Origin: Legionella drozanskii LLAP-1
GTDB taxonomy: Bacteria > Pseudomonadota > Gammaproteobacteria > Legionellales > Legionellaceae
NCBI RefSeq assembly: GCF_001467585.1
Contig: NZ_LNXY01000018.1
Location: forward strand, 1-64,000
Direction: 5' to 3'
Length of the DNA stretch: 64,000 nt
Made by a program: the position numbers and the translations under genes. Below the pieces are notes generated by a model that ran no database searches, was not told the origin of the DNA, and was given only the letters and a program-made list of their open reading frames with translations. This document shows positions 33,893 through 43,290 of the stretch, piece after piece. Numbering within the stretch: position 1 is the first letter of the stretch; each line of letters starts with the position of its first letter.

Positions 33893-36800
33893 ATGCATCA
33901 TTCAGACCATAGCAAAAAGACCGCTGATTCACTAATCCACTGGCTTAGAAACTATTCTTCTACTCATCTTGATTCCTACTTAGCCGATAAGCAGGGCGCG
34001 TTCCCTCCTCATGTTTTCATGGATCTCGGAAATCAAGGATTTTTTGGGATGCATATTTCTAGAGAGCATGGGGGATTAGAATTAAAATTAGTTGATATGC
34101 TTCGGGTGATTGAACAATTCGCTGCAATTGATTTAACGCTTACTACTATTATTATTGAAACTATACAAGGCGCTCATACTTTAGAGAACTACGCCTCAGC
34201 GCCCATGAAAAAACAGTATCTAAATAAACTTGCTAAAGGCCAGATGTTTATGGCAGGGGCAATGACGGAATCTGCAGCCGGCTCTAATCCAAGAGCAATG
34301 AAATCGATCGCAAGTCCTCATCAGAATGACAAATGGTTATTAAGAGGCAGTAAACGCTGGGTAGGTATGGCTGCTTCAGCAGAACTTATTGCAATTTATG
34401 TTCAGCAAATCGATGCAAACAATAATTGGGTTGGAATGAGTGGCTTCTTAGTTTCGCGAGGAACCGAAGGCCTGCACATCGGAGCTGCTGCTCCAACTAT
34501 GGGCTTACGGGGATTTTCTAAACATACAATTTACTTAGATGACATAGAAGTTTCTGCCGAAAACCTGCTAGGTCAACCTGGCCAAGGTATGGAAATCGCT
34601 CAAGATAATATGATGTTTATCAGATTATGCTTGGCTGCAGCAAGTATCGGGGCTATGAAACGTTGTGTTCAATTAATGCATCGTTATGCAGAAAGACGCT
34701 CCATAGTGACTGGATTTCTTATTGATAACCCTGTTACTTTGGTCCGCTTAAGTGAAATAACCGCTGTAATTGAGGCTTTAGAGAATTTCATTTCTACCAT
34801 TGCAGGTGCTTATGACAGCAACATTGCACTTGTGCCTGAGGAAGCCTTCATTGTTTCTAAAATCTTGGGCTCAGAATTTTTGGGTAAAGTTGCCGATCTG
34901 CTTGTTCAAACGCTAGGAGCTAGAGGGTATGAAGAAGGTAATGGCGCTTCACAGCTTTTTCGCGATGCGCGTGTATTTAGGATCTTTGAAGGTCCAACTG
35001 AAGCATTAAACATGTATCTTGGATCTCGAATGCAAGGAAAAAACTTAGATCTCGAACGGTTTTTCGCTAACTTTTTAGATCAAAAATCGCTTTTTAAAGA
35101 TCTAGAGCGCGTTGTAGAAAAAATAAATGATTCAGAACATAAACGCTTCGGAAAATCCTTCACGGGGCAATACTGGTCTCAAGCATTGGTGGGAGAAGTG
35201 ATTACTTATGGTCTTCTTTTAGCAATAACCGATTACTGCTGCCTAAGAAATAATTCTGAAAAATTGCATAGAGCGTTGCTTTGGGCACGAAATAAATACA
35301 ATGAAGCGGTTGATAAGTCACAGAAACTTTCTTTAGGTGAGAAAGTTTTAGTCCAACGTTCAGAACTTCACGATATTGTTATCAACTATACTGCTCAGAT
35401 AGGTAATGTTGAGCAAACAAAAAATCGAGAAGGGATCACTATTGATAGCTTATTGAAGAAACAAGATAACATCTTTCCAGAGCAGCAGGGCTTTTCTTTA
35501 TATGAAATGCTTCAAACTGAAGCCCATCAAAATTTTGAGCTGACCGAAGCAGGATTTAGGAAAACTCTCGAAATATCAAAGGTCATTAGAAAAGAGACCA
35601 TCCCTTGCCTGTATGCACATCAGTTATTTGAACAACAAGCCTTATTAAATGCAGACGCAGTTGCTTTAAGTTATCAAGGTAAAGAAATAACCTACGCGCA
35701 ATTAAATGCCAAAGCGAATCGAGTTGCTCATTTCTTAATTAAAGAAGGCATTGCTGCGAATAAGATTGTTGCAATTTATATAGAACGCTCCATCGAAATG
35801 ATTGTCGGATTGCTCGGGATTTTAAAAGCTGGCGGCGCTTATCTACCCTTAGACTGTAATTATCCCATAAAAAGTTTACAATTCATGTTTGAAGATTCAA
35901 AGTCCGACTGTATCTTATCTCATAAAAAATTAGCAAAAGACCTTCCCTTTAATGCAAAAAAAACCTTTTTTATAGAAGATATTATTGACTCTGCATCGCA
36001 AGAGTTGAATGACGAAAATCCTCAAATAGAGATCAATTTAGATAATCTTGGCTATTTAATTTATACGTCTGGGTCAACTGGTAAACCCAAAGGGGTAATG
36101 TTACCTCATAAAGCACTGACGAATTTAATACATTGGCAGCATAGAAAAATACCTGAAAAACGAAATGTTTTACAGTTCACTGCACTCAGTTTTGATATGA
36201 GTTTTCTAGAAATATTTTCTGCGCTCATTTCTGGCGGGACCTTAGTACTGATCTCAGAACACGATAGAATGGATCCTTGGCAATTTTCTACGATTGTAAA
36301 AAATCATCAGATTCAGCAATTAGTATTACCCGTACCCTTTCTTAAAACCTTGGCTTCCGCTTCCGTAGAAAAAAATTATTTCAGTTTTCTCAAAGAAATT
36401 ATTATTGCTGGTGAGCAGCTTATAGTAAGCCCTGCCATTTTATCGTTTTTTACCCAACTACCTTCCTGTCGATTATTGAATTATTACGGACCTTCGGAAA
36501 CTCATGTGGTTACTTCCTATACTTTTCCTGAGAAAGTGGCAGAGTGGCCCGATTACCCGCCCATTGGAACACCTATTTTCAATACCAAAATAATAATATT
36601 GAATAATAAAATGCAGCCCGTTCCTCCTGGAGAAACAGGTGAAATCTATATAGGTGGCGTATCACTCGCGAAAGGATATATTAATCGAAATGAATTAACG
36701 CAAGAGAGGTTTATTGACGATATTTGGAGCAAAACCAATTTACGCTTATATAAAACGGGTGATTTAGGCAAATCTCTTCCTGACGGCAATCTTGTTTTTC

Positions 36801-37417
36801 TCGGACGAAAGGATGCGCAGCTAAAGATTCGCGGATTTAGAATCGAACCTAAGGAAATTGAAGCCCATTTAATTAAATACCCTGGTATTAAAGAAGCAGT
36901 GGTTATTGCTAAAAAAGATGCTGCTTCAGAGAAACATCTGGAAGCTTTTATTGTCGTTGAAAGTGAAAAAGATGACAAACTGATTAATCTTATTTACTTA
37001 TTTCTCCAAGAAAGAGTACCTCCGCAGATGGTACCGTCTGTCTTTAATATTATTGAAAAGATGCCATTAACGGATAGTGGAAAAATAGACAGAAAAAGAT
37101 TGGAGCACTATAACAAGCCTGTTTCCTATTCGGTCAATAAAATAGAAAAGCCTCATACTTCCACAGAAAAAGAGATAATTGAAATAATGGAAGCCATCTT
37201 TAATTTGCCTATTGGGGTTAATAATAGTTTTGCATCAATAGGTGGAAATTCACTTTTAGCAATGCATATTATTTCAAAGTTAAGGGACAAGTTTGCTATC
37301 GAACTCCCTGCCTGCACAATTTTATCTGATCCGCGCATTGCAGATACTGCGAAGCGCATCGATTTATTATTGCTAGAAAAGGCAACAGCTCTATCTATGG
37401 TTGATGAAGCAAATTAA
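33893..37417 (+). CDS. Fusion of acyl-CoA dehydrogenase, adenylation domain and peptidyl carrier
   Basis: This 1174-residue enzyme appears to activate an amino acid, load it on its own carrier and oxidise it. Residues 1-375 are an acyl-CoA dehydrogenase (MTESAAGSNPRAMKS, LGARGYEEG, catalytic-type Glu366 in IFEGPTEAL). Residues 375-590 are a helical linker. Residues 590-1075 are an NRPS adenylation domain (A3 YTSGSTGKPKGVML near 722, A4 FDMSFLEIF near 767, A5 NYYGPSETHVV near 863, A8 GRKDAQLKIRGFRIEP, A10 Lys in DSGKIDRKRL). Residues 1085-1160 are a carrier with attachment Ser1120 (IGGNSLLAMHI). No condensation or thioesterase domain exists. It forms an operon with an ATP-grasp gene 40 bp downstream. 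Confidence 0.92.
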   Translation: MHHSDHSKKTADSLIHWLRNYSSTHLDSYLADKQGAFPPHVFMDLGNQGFFGMHISREHGGLELKLVDMLRVIEQFAAIDLTLTTIIIETIQGAHTLENYASAPMKKQYLNKLAKGQMFMAGAMTESAAGSNPRAMKSIASPHQNDKWLLRGSKRWVGMAASAELIAIYVQQIDANNNWVGMSGFLVSRGTEGLHIGAAAPTMGLRGFSKHTIYLDDIEVSAENLLGQPGQGMEIAQDNMMFIRLCLAAASIGAMKRCVQLMHRYAERRSIVTGFLIDNPVTLVRLSEITAVIEALENFISTIAGAYDSNIALVPEEAFIVSKILGSEFLGKVADLLVQTLGARGYEEGNGASQLFRDARVFRIFEGPTEALNMYLGSRMQGKNLDLERFFANFLDQKSLFKDLERVVEKINDSEHKRFGKSFTGQYWSQALVGEVITYGLLLAITDYCCLRNNSEKLHRALLWARNKYNEAVDKSQKLSLGEKVLVQRSELHDIVINYTAQIGNVEQTKNREGITIDSLLKKQDNIFPEQQGFSLYEMLQTEAHQNFELTEAGFRKTLEISKVIRKETIPCLYAHQLFEQQALLNADAVALSYQGKEITYAQLNAKANRVAHFLIKEGIAANKIVAIYIERSIEMIVGLLGILKAGGAYLPLDCNYPIKSLQFMFEDSKSDCILSHKKLAKDLPFNAKKTFFIEDIIDSASQELNDENPQIEINLDNLGYLIYTSGSTGKPKGVMLPHKALTNLIHWQHRKIPEKRNVLQFTALSFDMSFLEIFSALISGGTLVLISEHDRMDPWQFSTIVKNHQIQQLVLPVPFLKTLASASVEKNYFSFLKEIIIAGEQLIVSPAILSFFTQLPSCRLLNYYGPSETHVVTSYTFPEKVAEWPDYPPIGTPIFNTKIIILNNKMQPVPPGETGEIYIGGVSLAKGYINRNELTQERFIDDIWSKTNLRLYKTGDLGKSLPDGNLVFLGRKDAQLKIRGFRIEPKEIEAHLIKYPGIKEAVVIAKKDAASEKHLEAFIVVESEKDDKLINLIYLFLQERVPPQMVPSVFNIIEKMPLTDSGKIDRKRLEHYNKPVSYSVNKIEKPHTSTEKEIIEIMEAIFNLPIGVNNSFASIGGNSLLAMHIISKLRDKFAIELPACTILSDPRIADTAKRIDLLLLEKATALSMVDEAN

Positions 37418-37457
37418 ACTGTGATGAGCTAATAAGAGGTTGCAAGGAGCTGTATCT

Positions 37458-38537
37458 TTGAATAATGAACCCATGAACAAAAATGCACGATGTTATTATG
37501 AGAGTGCTAAGAAAATGCTTTTCCCGGTTGAAGAAGTATCTGAAGTTGAAGGATTTAAATTAAAACTTTGGAAGCGTAATCTTTATTTCTGTGGTAGTGG
37601 AACACCTTTTAATGATAGCAGCTCTATCCATCTAGCTAGAAATAAACATACCATGAATAAATTACTGGAAAGAGCTGGATTTCCAGTACCCAAAGCAACG
37701 TTTATTCATAGTTCAGAATATGAATATGGCATGCTTGAAGAAAAAATAGCCGACTTATCCTTTCCGCTTGTCGCTAAGCCGCAAACTGGAAAGTTAGGCC
37801 AAAATGTATTATGCAATATTCAAACGCTAGAACAACTAAAAAACTATATCGCTAAGAATATTGTAGAAAGTGAATATATTTCTATTGAAGAATTCCATGC
37901 AAATTTCAACGCTTATCGCGTGTTAATTTTCAACTACCGTATACTGGGCGTGATTCAGCGTTATCCAGCACAGGTTATTGGCGATGGTCAGCATCCTCTT
38001 CAAGCGCTCATTGATTTGAGCAATACGCAACGCTTAAAACTAAATAACACCTTAGGCCCCATTATTGTCGACGAAGAGTGCCAAATCAAACTTGCTGAAC
38101 TTGGCATTGATCTAAGCTATGTCCCTAAAAAAGATGAAGTAGTGAGCCTCTGTTATGCTTGTAATGCAACCCGAGGGGGAACTTATAAATCGTTATCAAA
38201 AAAAATAGTTCGAGAAAATAGTCAGTTGCTTATTCGCGCTGCTAGAGAGTTGAATTTAAACCTAGTTGGATTTGATGTGCAGTGCGCGGATATTAATGTA
38301 CCTATTGAACAATCACGAGGCGTCATCATTGAGGCAAACGATGGGCCGAGTATTAGAATACACGAGTATCCGCTAGAAGGTGATGCGGTGTCGGTAAGTA
38401 AAAAAATCATACGAACCCTGATCTATCGATACCCTTTTTCCTACCTCTATGTCTTGTATAACAATAGACGTTCCGCTCCCTATCTACGAGGTTTAATTTT
38501 TCTTGGATTAATTGTTTTAATGTTTTTAAATATGTAA
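37458..38537 (+). CDS. ATP-grasp ligase with a C-terminal membrane tail
   Basis: This ATP-grasp enzyme of the cyanophycin/glutathione-synthetase-like group would join a carboxylate to an amine through an acyl-phosphate. An N-terminal segment (FCGSGTPFNDSSSIHLARNK) precedes the ATP-binding core: FPLVAKPQTGKLGQNV, YISIEEFHANF, LVGFDVQCADI and the metal-binding IIEANDGPSIRIH. The last 18 residues (YLRGLIFLGLIVLMFLNM) form a membrane anchor, uncommon in this family. The start is TTG at 37458 with AAGGAG 8 nt upstream; the ATG at 37473 is an alternative. It probably condenses the product of the preceding enzyme with an amino acid or amine. Confidence 0.85.
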   Translation: MNNEPMNKNARCYYESAKKMLFPVEEVSEVEGFKLKLWKRNLYFCGSGTPFNDSSSIHLARNKHTMNKLLERAGFPVPKATFIHSSEYEYGMLEEKIADLSFPLVAKPQTGKLGQNVLCNIQTLEQLKNYIAKNIVESEYISIEEFHANFNAYRVLIFNYRILGVIQRYPAQVIGDGQHPLQALIDLSNTQRLKLNNTLGPIIVDEECQIKLAELGIDLSYVPKKDEVVSLCYACNATRGGTYKSLSKKIVRENSQLLIRAARELNLNLVGFDVQCADINVPIEQSRGVIIEANDGPSIRIHEYPLEGDAVSVSKKIIRTLIYRYPFSYLYVLYNNRRSAPYLRGLIFLGLIVLMFLNM

Positions 38538-38617
38538 ATGTCAAATATTTTCTAGCTCTCAGTAGGGCAATTCGGTCTTAATGAGAACACTTAACTCCAG
38601 ACACTGTATATTCTCTC

Positions 38618-40093
38618 TCACGATGGGCTTTCCCCTTCTGAAAGCTCTTGCGATGCATCATCACTGTCCTGACTTGCATCTCCTTTATTTTTAGTTTTCT
38701 CCTGAGATAAAGTTTCTGGCTGTTGGAATAATTCGCTTTGGGATTGAACTGGTTTGGAACCTAAATATCGCAAAATAGGTCGAGCACCCAAAGAAATGAC
38801 ATCTAAAATTTTATCAATAAGACTTCTCTCAAACCAAGATGGTTCATTTTGTTGAATTTCGGCGATGGAGTTTTTTACTGCTTTTCTTACTAAGGGCGTA
38901 AGTTCCGCGCTACTATTAACGAAAAGAATAATACTGGCCACTGCCTTGCTTCTGTTCTCTATTGCTTCTGGCTTTCTATTCGGGTAAGTTCTTATTTCTT
39001 CTGCTAAAGTTTTGTCAAGATGAGCTTTATACTCCTGAATTATCGTTCTTAATTTTTTGAGTTCTTCATTCCTAGTTTCAACATAAAGAGAGTTATCATC
39101 CTTTGCGGGAATCTCTGTGCTTGCTTGTTCCTCAGCGAAATTAAGAACAGCAGTCATTTGTTCGATGAGCCGAAAATCCCTGAATTGATGAGTTAGAATT
39201 ATATCAAAGGATGAAGTAGTATTACGTGTAGCTTTGTATTTCTCAAAAAAAGCTTCTATTGGCAGTTGTAAGGATTCGGGCGTTAATTCAGCAGTTACTA
39301 AAAACTCGTCTTCATAGAGTTTTTTGAATTCCTCACGGAGGAATGGAGATAAGTCTCCAAAAAACTCATGGTCAACCAGTTCAAATGACGATGTTCTTTT
39401 ATTATATTTCTCTTCTATATGTAGGGTGTTTTCTAAATAAGAACGCTCAGATGTTTGAGAAACATTCGTTTGACTTTTAATGCGAGCATAATATCTAATG
39501 AAACCAGTCGCTTCATATACCAACATGGTTTCTTTAATCATTTGTTCTTTATATAATTCGCAGGCATTGGTTAAAATAGCCTCGGGCAAAAAAGGTTTCT
39601 CCGGGGTTTTCTGATAACTATTAAGGTATCCTCGGGTCGCTCGCAGTAAGCAGGCGCTAAAAATAGTTTTTTGTTGTTCTTTAATTGAAGCGTTTAGCTC
39701 TTCTACACAAAATTCGAGTCGTTCTTTTTCTTGATGGGCTAAGCCCCCGGCTGGATTAATCTTGGTTTTATGTTGGTCAACAAAATTGTCAATGACTCTT
39801 GCACAACGGTGAGCGAATAAGGAGAGTAAATCAGAGTTAATTTTTTCTTCAGCATCGTTTTCAACCTTAAAAGAACTACGTAATTCTAACTGATTAAGGT
39901 GTGAGTTTAAGCGTTCTGCGTGAAAATTTAGCCAACGTAATTCAATTTCTGGATATCTAGACAATAAGGAAATTTCCTTGTCGAGTTTTGATGCTTCCTC
40001 TTTGGCTAAAAGAGCTCGATTGTTTACAGCAGAGCTATTCATAAGGACTTGTAAACGCGCCAAATTGTCTAATTGTTGTTCAATCGTTAACAT
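38618..40093 (-). CDS. Large orphan protein with coiled-coil character, possible Dot/Icm effector
   Basis: This 491-residue, largely helical and charged protein has no recognised catalytic domain, membrane segment or signal peptide. The C-terminal 40 residues are polar, rich in Glu, Ser, Asp and Gln (QSQSELFQQPETLSQEKTKN, then DASQELSEGESPS), and lack bulky hydrophobics. This is the composition seen in many Dot/Icm secretion signals. A short hydrophobic stretch near 425-445 (LIDKILDVISLGARPIL) might touch membranes. It stands alone on the minus strand. The effector call is inference; a plain cytoplasmic protein is equally possible. Confidence 0.5.
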   Translation of the reverse strand: MLTIEQQLDNLARLQVLMNSSAVNNRALLAKEEASKLDKEISLLSRYPEIELRWLNFHAERLNSHLNQLELRSSFKVENDAEEKINSDLLSLFAHRCARVIDNFVDQHKTKINPAGGLAHQEKERLEFCVEELNASIKEQQKTIFSACLLRATRGYLNSYQKTPEKPFLPEAILTNACELYKEQMIKETMLVYEATGFIRYYARIKSQTNVSQTSERSYLENTLHIEEKYNKRTSSFELVDHEFFGDLSPFLREEFKKLYEDEFLVTAELTPESLQLPIEAFFEKYKATRNTTSSFDIILTHQFRDFRLIEQMTAVLNFAEEQASTEIPAKDDNSLYVETRNEELKKLRTIIQEYKAHLDKTLAEEIRTYPNRKPEAIENRSKAVASIILFVNSSAELTPLVRKAVKNSIAEIQQNEPSWFERSLIDKILDVISLGARPILRYLGSKPVQSQSELFQQPETLSQEKTKNKGDASQDSDDASQELSEGESPS

Positions 40094-40251
40094 GGTTCAC
40101 TCTATCTGAAATGGACTTATTCTGATCATTATATCAGTCAAGTATTAAGCAAAGCTGATGTGGAGGGTAGTATCAGTTTATTATTTAAATCTGTTGTCAA
40201 TTAGCTCAGTTAATTGTTAGAGTAATTCCTTCGTTTTTTCGAGATAACAAT

Positions 40252-42465
40252 ATGATAAGGATGTTTATTGCTGTATTTTTGTTGATCTTTTCTTCTTTAG
40301 TTTCGGCCCAGAATTATAAAGTTATCAATGTCATCAAAGAGGTTAAGCCTGCGTCTATACCACAGGGAGGTAAACGGCTAATTCAGGCTAAACATTATCG
40401 TATTGTCGAAATTAATATCAACCGTCTTTACAGCGCATTAGAAAATGTACCTCTTCGAGGCGGGTTAAGGGCCGGTGTGCCAGTTCTTATTGAACTTCCA
40501 CTACCCGACGGAACGAGGAGAAAGTACAAGGTAGTTGAAAACACCACCATGCACCCGCAATTAGCAGCAAAATATCCAGAAATCAAAACCTACGATGGTT
40601 ATGGTCTGGGTACATCCGCAGAGTTGGTAAAATTTGATATTACACCGCATGGATTTCATGCAATGATTTTAAATCCAGGTAAAAATACGGTGTTTATTGA
40701 TCCCTTGGAAAAAAACAATACGCAATTTTATATGGTTTATAAACAAAAGGATTTTGTTAGTAAAAAGAAGATGAAATGTGGAGTAACGGGGCAATCTAAG
40801 CCGATAACACATTTTCGTCAATTAAGACCCTCCGCCAATTTCAATGCCTGCGAGCTTAAAACCTATCGCCTAGCGATGGCGGCAACAGCGCAATACACTG
40901 AATTTCATGGGGGAACAGTTCCTTTAGCGCTCGCGGCAGAAGTGACAACGGTGAATCGGGTTAATGGTATCTATGAAACCGATATGGCCATTACCCTGCA
41001 AATTATCCCTAATAATAACCAAATTATTTATACGGATCCGCTTACTCAACCCTATACCAGTGGCAGTCCGCCAATACTGTTAGTGGAAAATCAGGCGAAT
41101 ATCACGGCAGTTATTGGGGCGCCAAATTATGATATAGGACATGTGGTTGATGCAGCAGGAAGTGGCCTTGCTACCTTGGGTTGCGTATGTATCTCAAGTG
41201 AAAAAGCAGAGGGTGTAACTGGGAGGGAGGAGCCAATCGGCGATCCTTTTGATGTTGATTTTCTAGCCCATGAAATAGGGCATCAGTTTAATGCGAATCA
41301 TACGCAAAATAATGATTGCAAAAGAAATCCTGCAACCGCAGTGGAGCCTGGGAGTGGTAGTACAATTATGGGTTATGCAGGAATTTGTCCTCCCAACGTC
41401 CAATTGAATTCAAGTCCTTATTTTCATGGTATTTCTTTGCAAGAAATGGGTAGCTTTATATCCGGTGATGGAGGAACTTGTCCTGTTAAAACACCTATAG
41501 CCCCAGCGCCAACTATTCTTTCAACGAATGGATTTAAGGTCGTTCCAGCGAATACCCCTTTTGCCTTAACCACCCTTGCTAGGAATAATGGCGGCAATAA
41601 TGTATTAACCTATACTTGGGAGCAGATGGATAATCAAATCTCTATCCAACCGCCAGTAAGTGATTCACCGGATGGGCCTAATTTCCGCTCTGTCTCACCT
41701 TCATTCTCACCGACACGATTTTTCCCCAGCTTAACGTCGTTAGCGAATAATGGACCTTTTACCTGGGAAGTGGTGCCCTCGGTTACACGAACTATGAATT
41801 TCAGAACGACAGTTCGTGCGAATACTCCCGGCGGTTCCTGCAACAGTTATGTGGATGTGACCTTAACCACCGATACCTCATCTGGCCCCTTTATATTAAC
41901 CTATCCTACTGGGCCTAATATTGTCTGGTTAAGCGGGGCGCAATTACCGGTGACCTGGAATGTTGCGAACACCAATGTGCCTCCAGTGAATGCAGCGCTT
42001 GTTGATATTTTATTGTCAGTCGATGGCGGGCAATCTTATCCGTTAGTTCTTTTATCTGCTGTACCTAATACTGGAAGAGTGATGCTCACTGTGCCTGTAG
42101 TCAATACAGCGAGTGCACGTATTATGATTAGGGCTGCCAATGGGACGTTTTTTACGACTTCTGCAAATAATTTCTCGATAGCGGTGAGTTCACCTACAGC
42201 CCCGGTACTACTTAGAGCGGATCGCAATCGTTTGAATCCGACAATGGCATATATTTATTACGCAGGATTAGATAGTGATGTTTTTAATAATGATGTTTAT
42301 CTTGTCAATGGCGCACCCGGGGCGACGGCCGCTTTAGATAGAGCACATGGGCGTTTTGTTATTTCTAATCTTCTATCTCCCCGACCCTTTGCTGTATCGA
42401 TTACGGTCATTCGAGGCGGAAATAGCCAAACGTCAAACGCTATTACAATTCCGAGTATTTTATAA
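40252..42465 (+). CDS. Secreted reprolysin-like (M12B) zinc metalloprotease
   Basis: This 737-residue exported protease has a signal peptide (MIRMFIAVFLLIFSSLVSA). After a roughly 200-residue propeptide, the catalytic domain holds the zinc motif HEIGHQFNANH with H340, E341, H344 and H350, followed by the Met-turn IMGYAGIC. Residues 420-737 form immunoglobulin- or PKD-like beta domains (TLTTDTSSGPFILTYPTGPN, VTWNVANTNVPPVN) that usually bind polymer or surface. Export by type II secretion is likely in this genus. The stop codon shares its last base with an in-frame ATG of the next reading frame, and a barrel protein gene follows at once. Confidence 0.88.
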   Translation: MIRMFIAVFLLIFSSLVSAQNYKVINVIKEVKPASIPQGGKRLIQAKHYRIVEININRLYSALENVPLRGGLRAGVPVLIELPLPDGTRRKYKVVENTTMHPQLAAKYPEIKTYDGYGLGTSAELVKFDITPHGFHAMILNPGKNTVFIDPLEKNNTQFYMVYKQKDFVSKKKMKCGVTGQSKPITHFRQLRPSANFNACELKTYRLAMAATAQYTEFHGGTVPLALAAEVTTVNRVNGIYETDMAITLQIIPNNNQIIYTDPLTQPYTSGSPPILLVENQANITAVIGAPNYDIGHVVDAAGSGLATLGCVCISSEKAEGVTGREEPIGDPFDVDFLAHEIGHQFNANHTQNNDCKRNPATAVEPGSGSTIMGYAGICPPNVQLNSSPYFHGISLQEMGSFISGDGGTCPVKTPIAPAPTILSTNGFKVVPANTPFALTTLARNNGGNNVLTYTWEQMDNQISIQPPVSDSPDGPNFRSVSPSFSPTRFFPSLTSLANNGPFTWEVVPSVTRTMNFRTTVRANTPGGSCNSYVDVTLTTDTSSGPFILTYPTGPNIVWLSGAQLPVTWNVANTNVPPVNAALVDILLSVDGGQSYPLVLLSAVPNTGRVMLTVPVVNTASARIMIRAANGTFFTTSANNFSIAVSSPTAPVLLRADRNRLNPTMAYIYYAGLDSDVFNNDVYLVNGAPGATAALDRAHGRFVISNLLSPRPFAVSITVIRGGNSQTSNAITIPSIL

Positions 42466-42476
42466 TGAGGCCCAAT

Positions 42477-43175
42477 ATGAATAAGCGTTTTTTAATGATA
42501 GCTGCATGTTTATTATCGTTCAATGCGAATGCCAGTTGGTATGGTGGGTTAAATTTGGGTATCAATTCAGCCAACATAAAAAAAAATTTACACTATCCTT
42601 TGATGAGTACCTCTCTAACTTCTGCCAATTATCATAGCGGCTATACTGGTTTTCATGGGCAATTATTTGCTGGCTATGATTTTTATTTTAAAGATCAACT
42701 GAGCATCGCTGTTGAAGGCAATGCTGATTTATTTACTGGAAGAGCGCGATATAACATTAATAACTGGTCGTTTTTAGCGAATGTTAATGCGAGAGAGAAA
42801 CTCGAAAATGGTTTTTCAATTTTTCTTTTACCCACTTATCAAATCAATCCTTATGTGAAAGTTTTTGTCGGTCCAGGAATTTCAACAAGCCGATTTGTAA
42901 TTAATTCAAATGGCACGGCTGGTAATGAAGGGGTTAGTGGACATTACAGTAAATGGCTAATTGGAGGAGGTTTGAAAGCGGGGGTGGCAGCTAGTTTCAC
43001 TGACAATTTGGATCTTGTTTTTACCTATCAATTTACACAGTACCAAAACGCTTCTTGGACTAATGCTGAACCTGTATCGGGCGATTTTTTAAGGGGCCGT
43101 TATGAACCTCATGCTCATATTGTCATGGCGGGATTGAGATTTCATATTCCAGAAGTTAAAAATTACTCAAAATAA
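42477..43175 (+). CDS. Outer-membrane beta-barrel protein (OmpW/OprF-like fold)
   Basis: This 232-residue exported protein has a signal peptide ending in NANA. Alternating aromatic and polar strands follow (WYGGLNLGINSANI, GYTGFHGQLFAGYDFYF, GLKAGVAASFTDNLDLVFTY), with a final strand that ends in F before a short tail (HIVMAGLRFHIP). This is typical of small outer-membrane porin-like barrels. The start is the ATG at 42477 with GAGG 6 nt upstream, 12 bp after the protease stop. Co-expression with the protease suggests a surface function in common. Confidence 0.75.
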   Translation: MNKRFLMIAACLLSFNANASWYGGLNLGINSANIKKNLHYPLMSTSLTSANYHSGYTGFHGQLFAGYDFYFKDQLSIAVEGNADLFTGRARYNINNWSFLANVNAREKLENGFSIFLLPTYQINPYVKVFVGPGISTSRFVINSNGTAGNEGVSGHYSKWLIGGGLKAGVAASFTDNLDLVFTYQFTQYQNASWTNAEPVSGDFLRGRYEPHAHIVMAGLRFHIPEVKNYSK

Positions 43176-43290
43176 TGATTAACAGGATGAATTTGCTCAT
43201 TTTGCATAAAAAAAATAGTGAATGGTGTATATTTATTGCCAAATAAATCCAGATATAATAGCCGCTTCTTATTCAAAATGAGTAGAGAGC

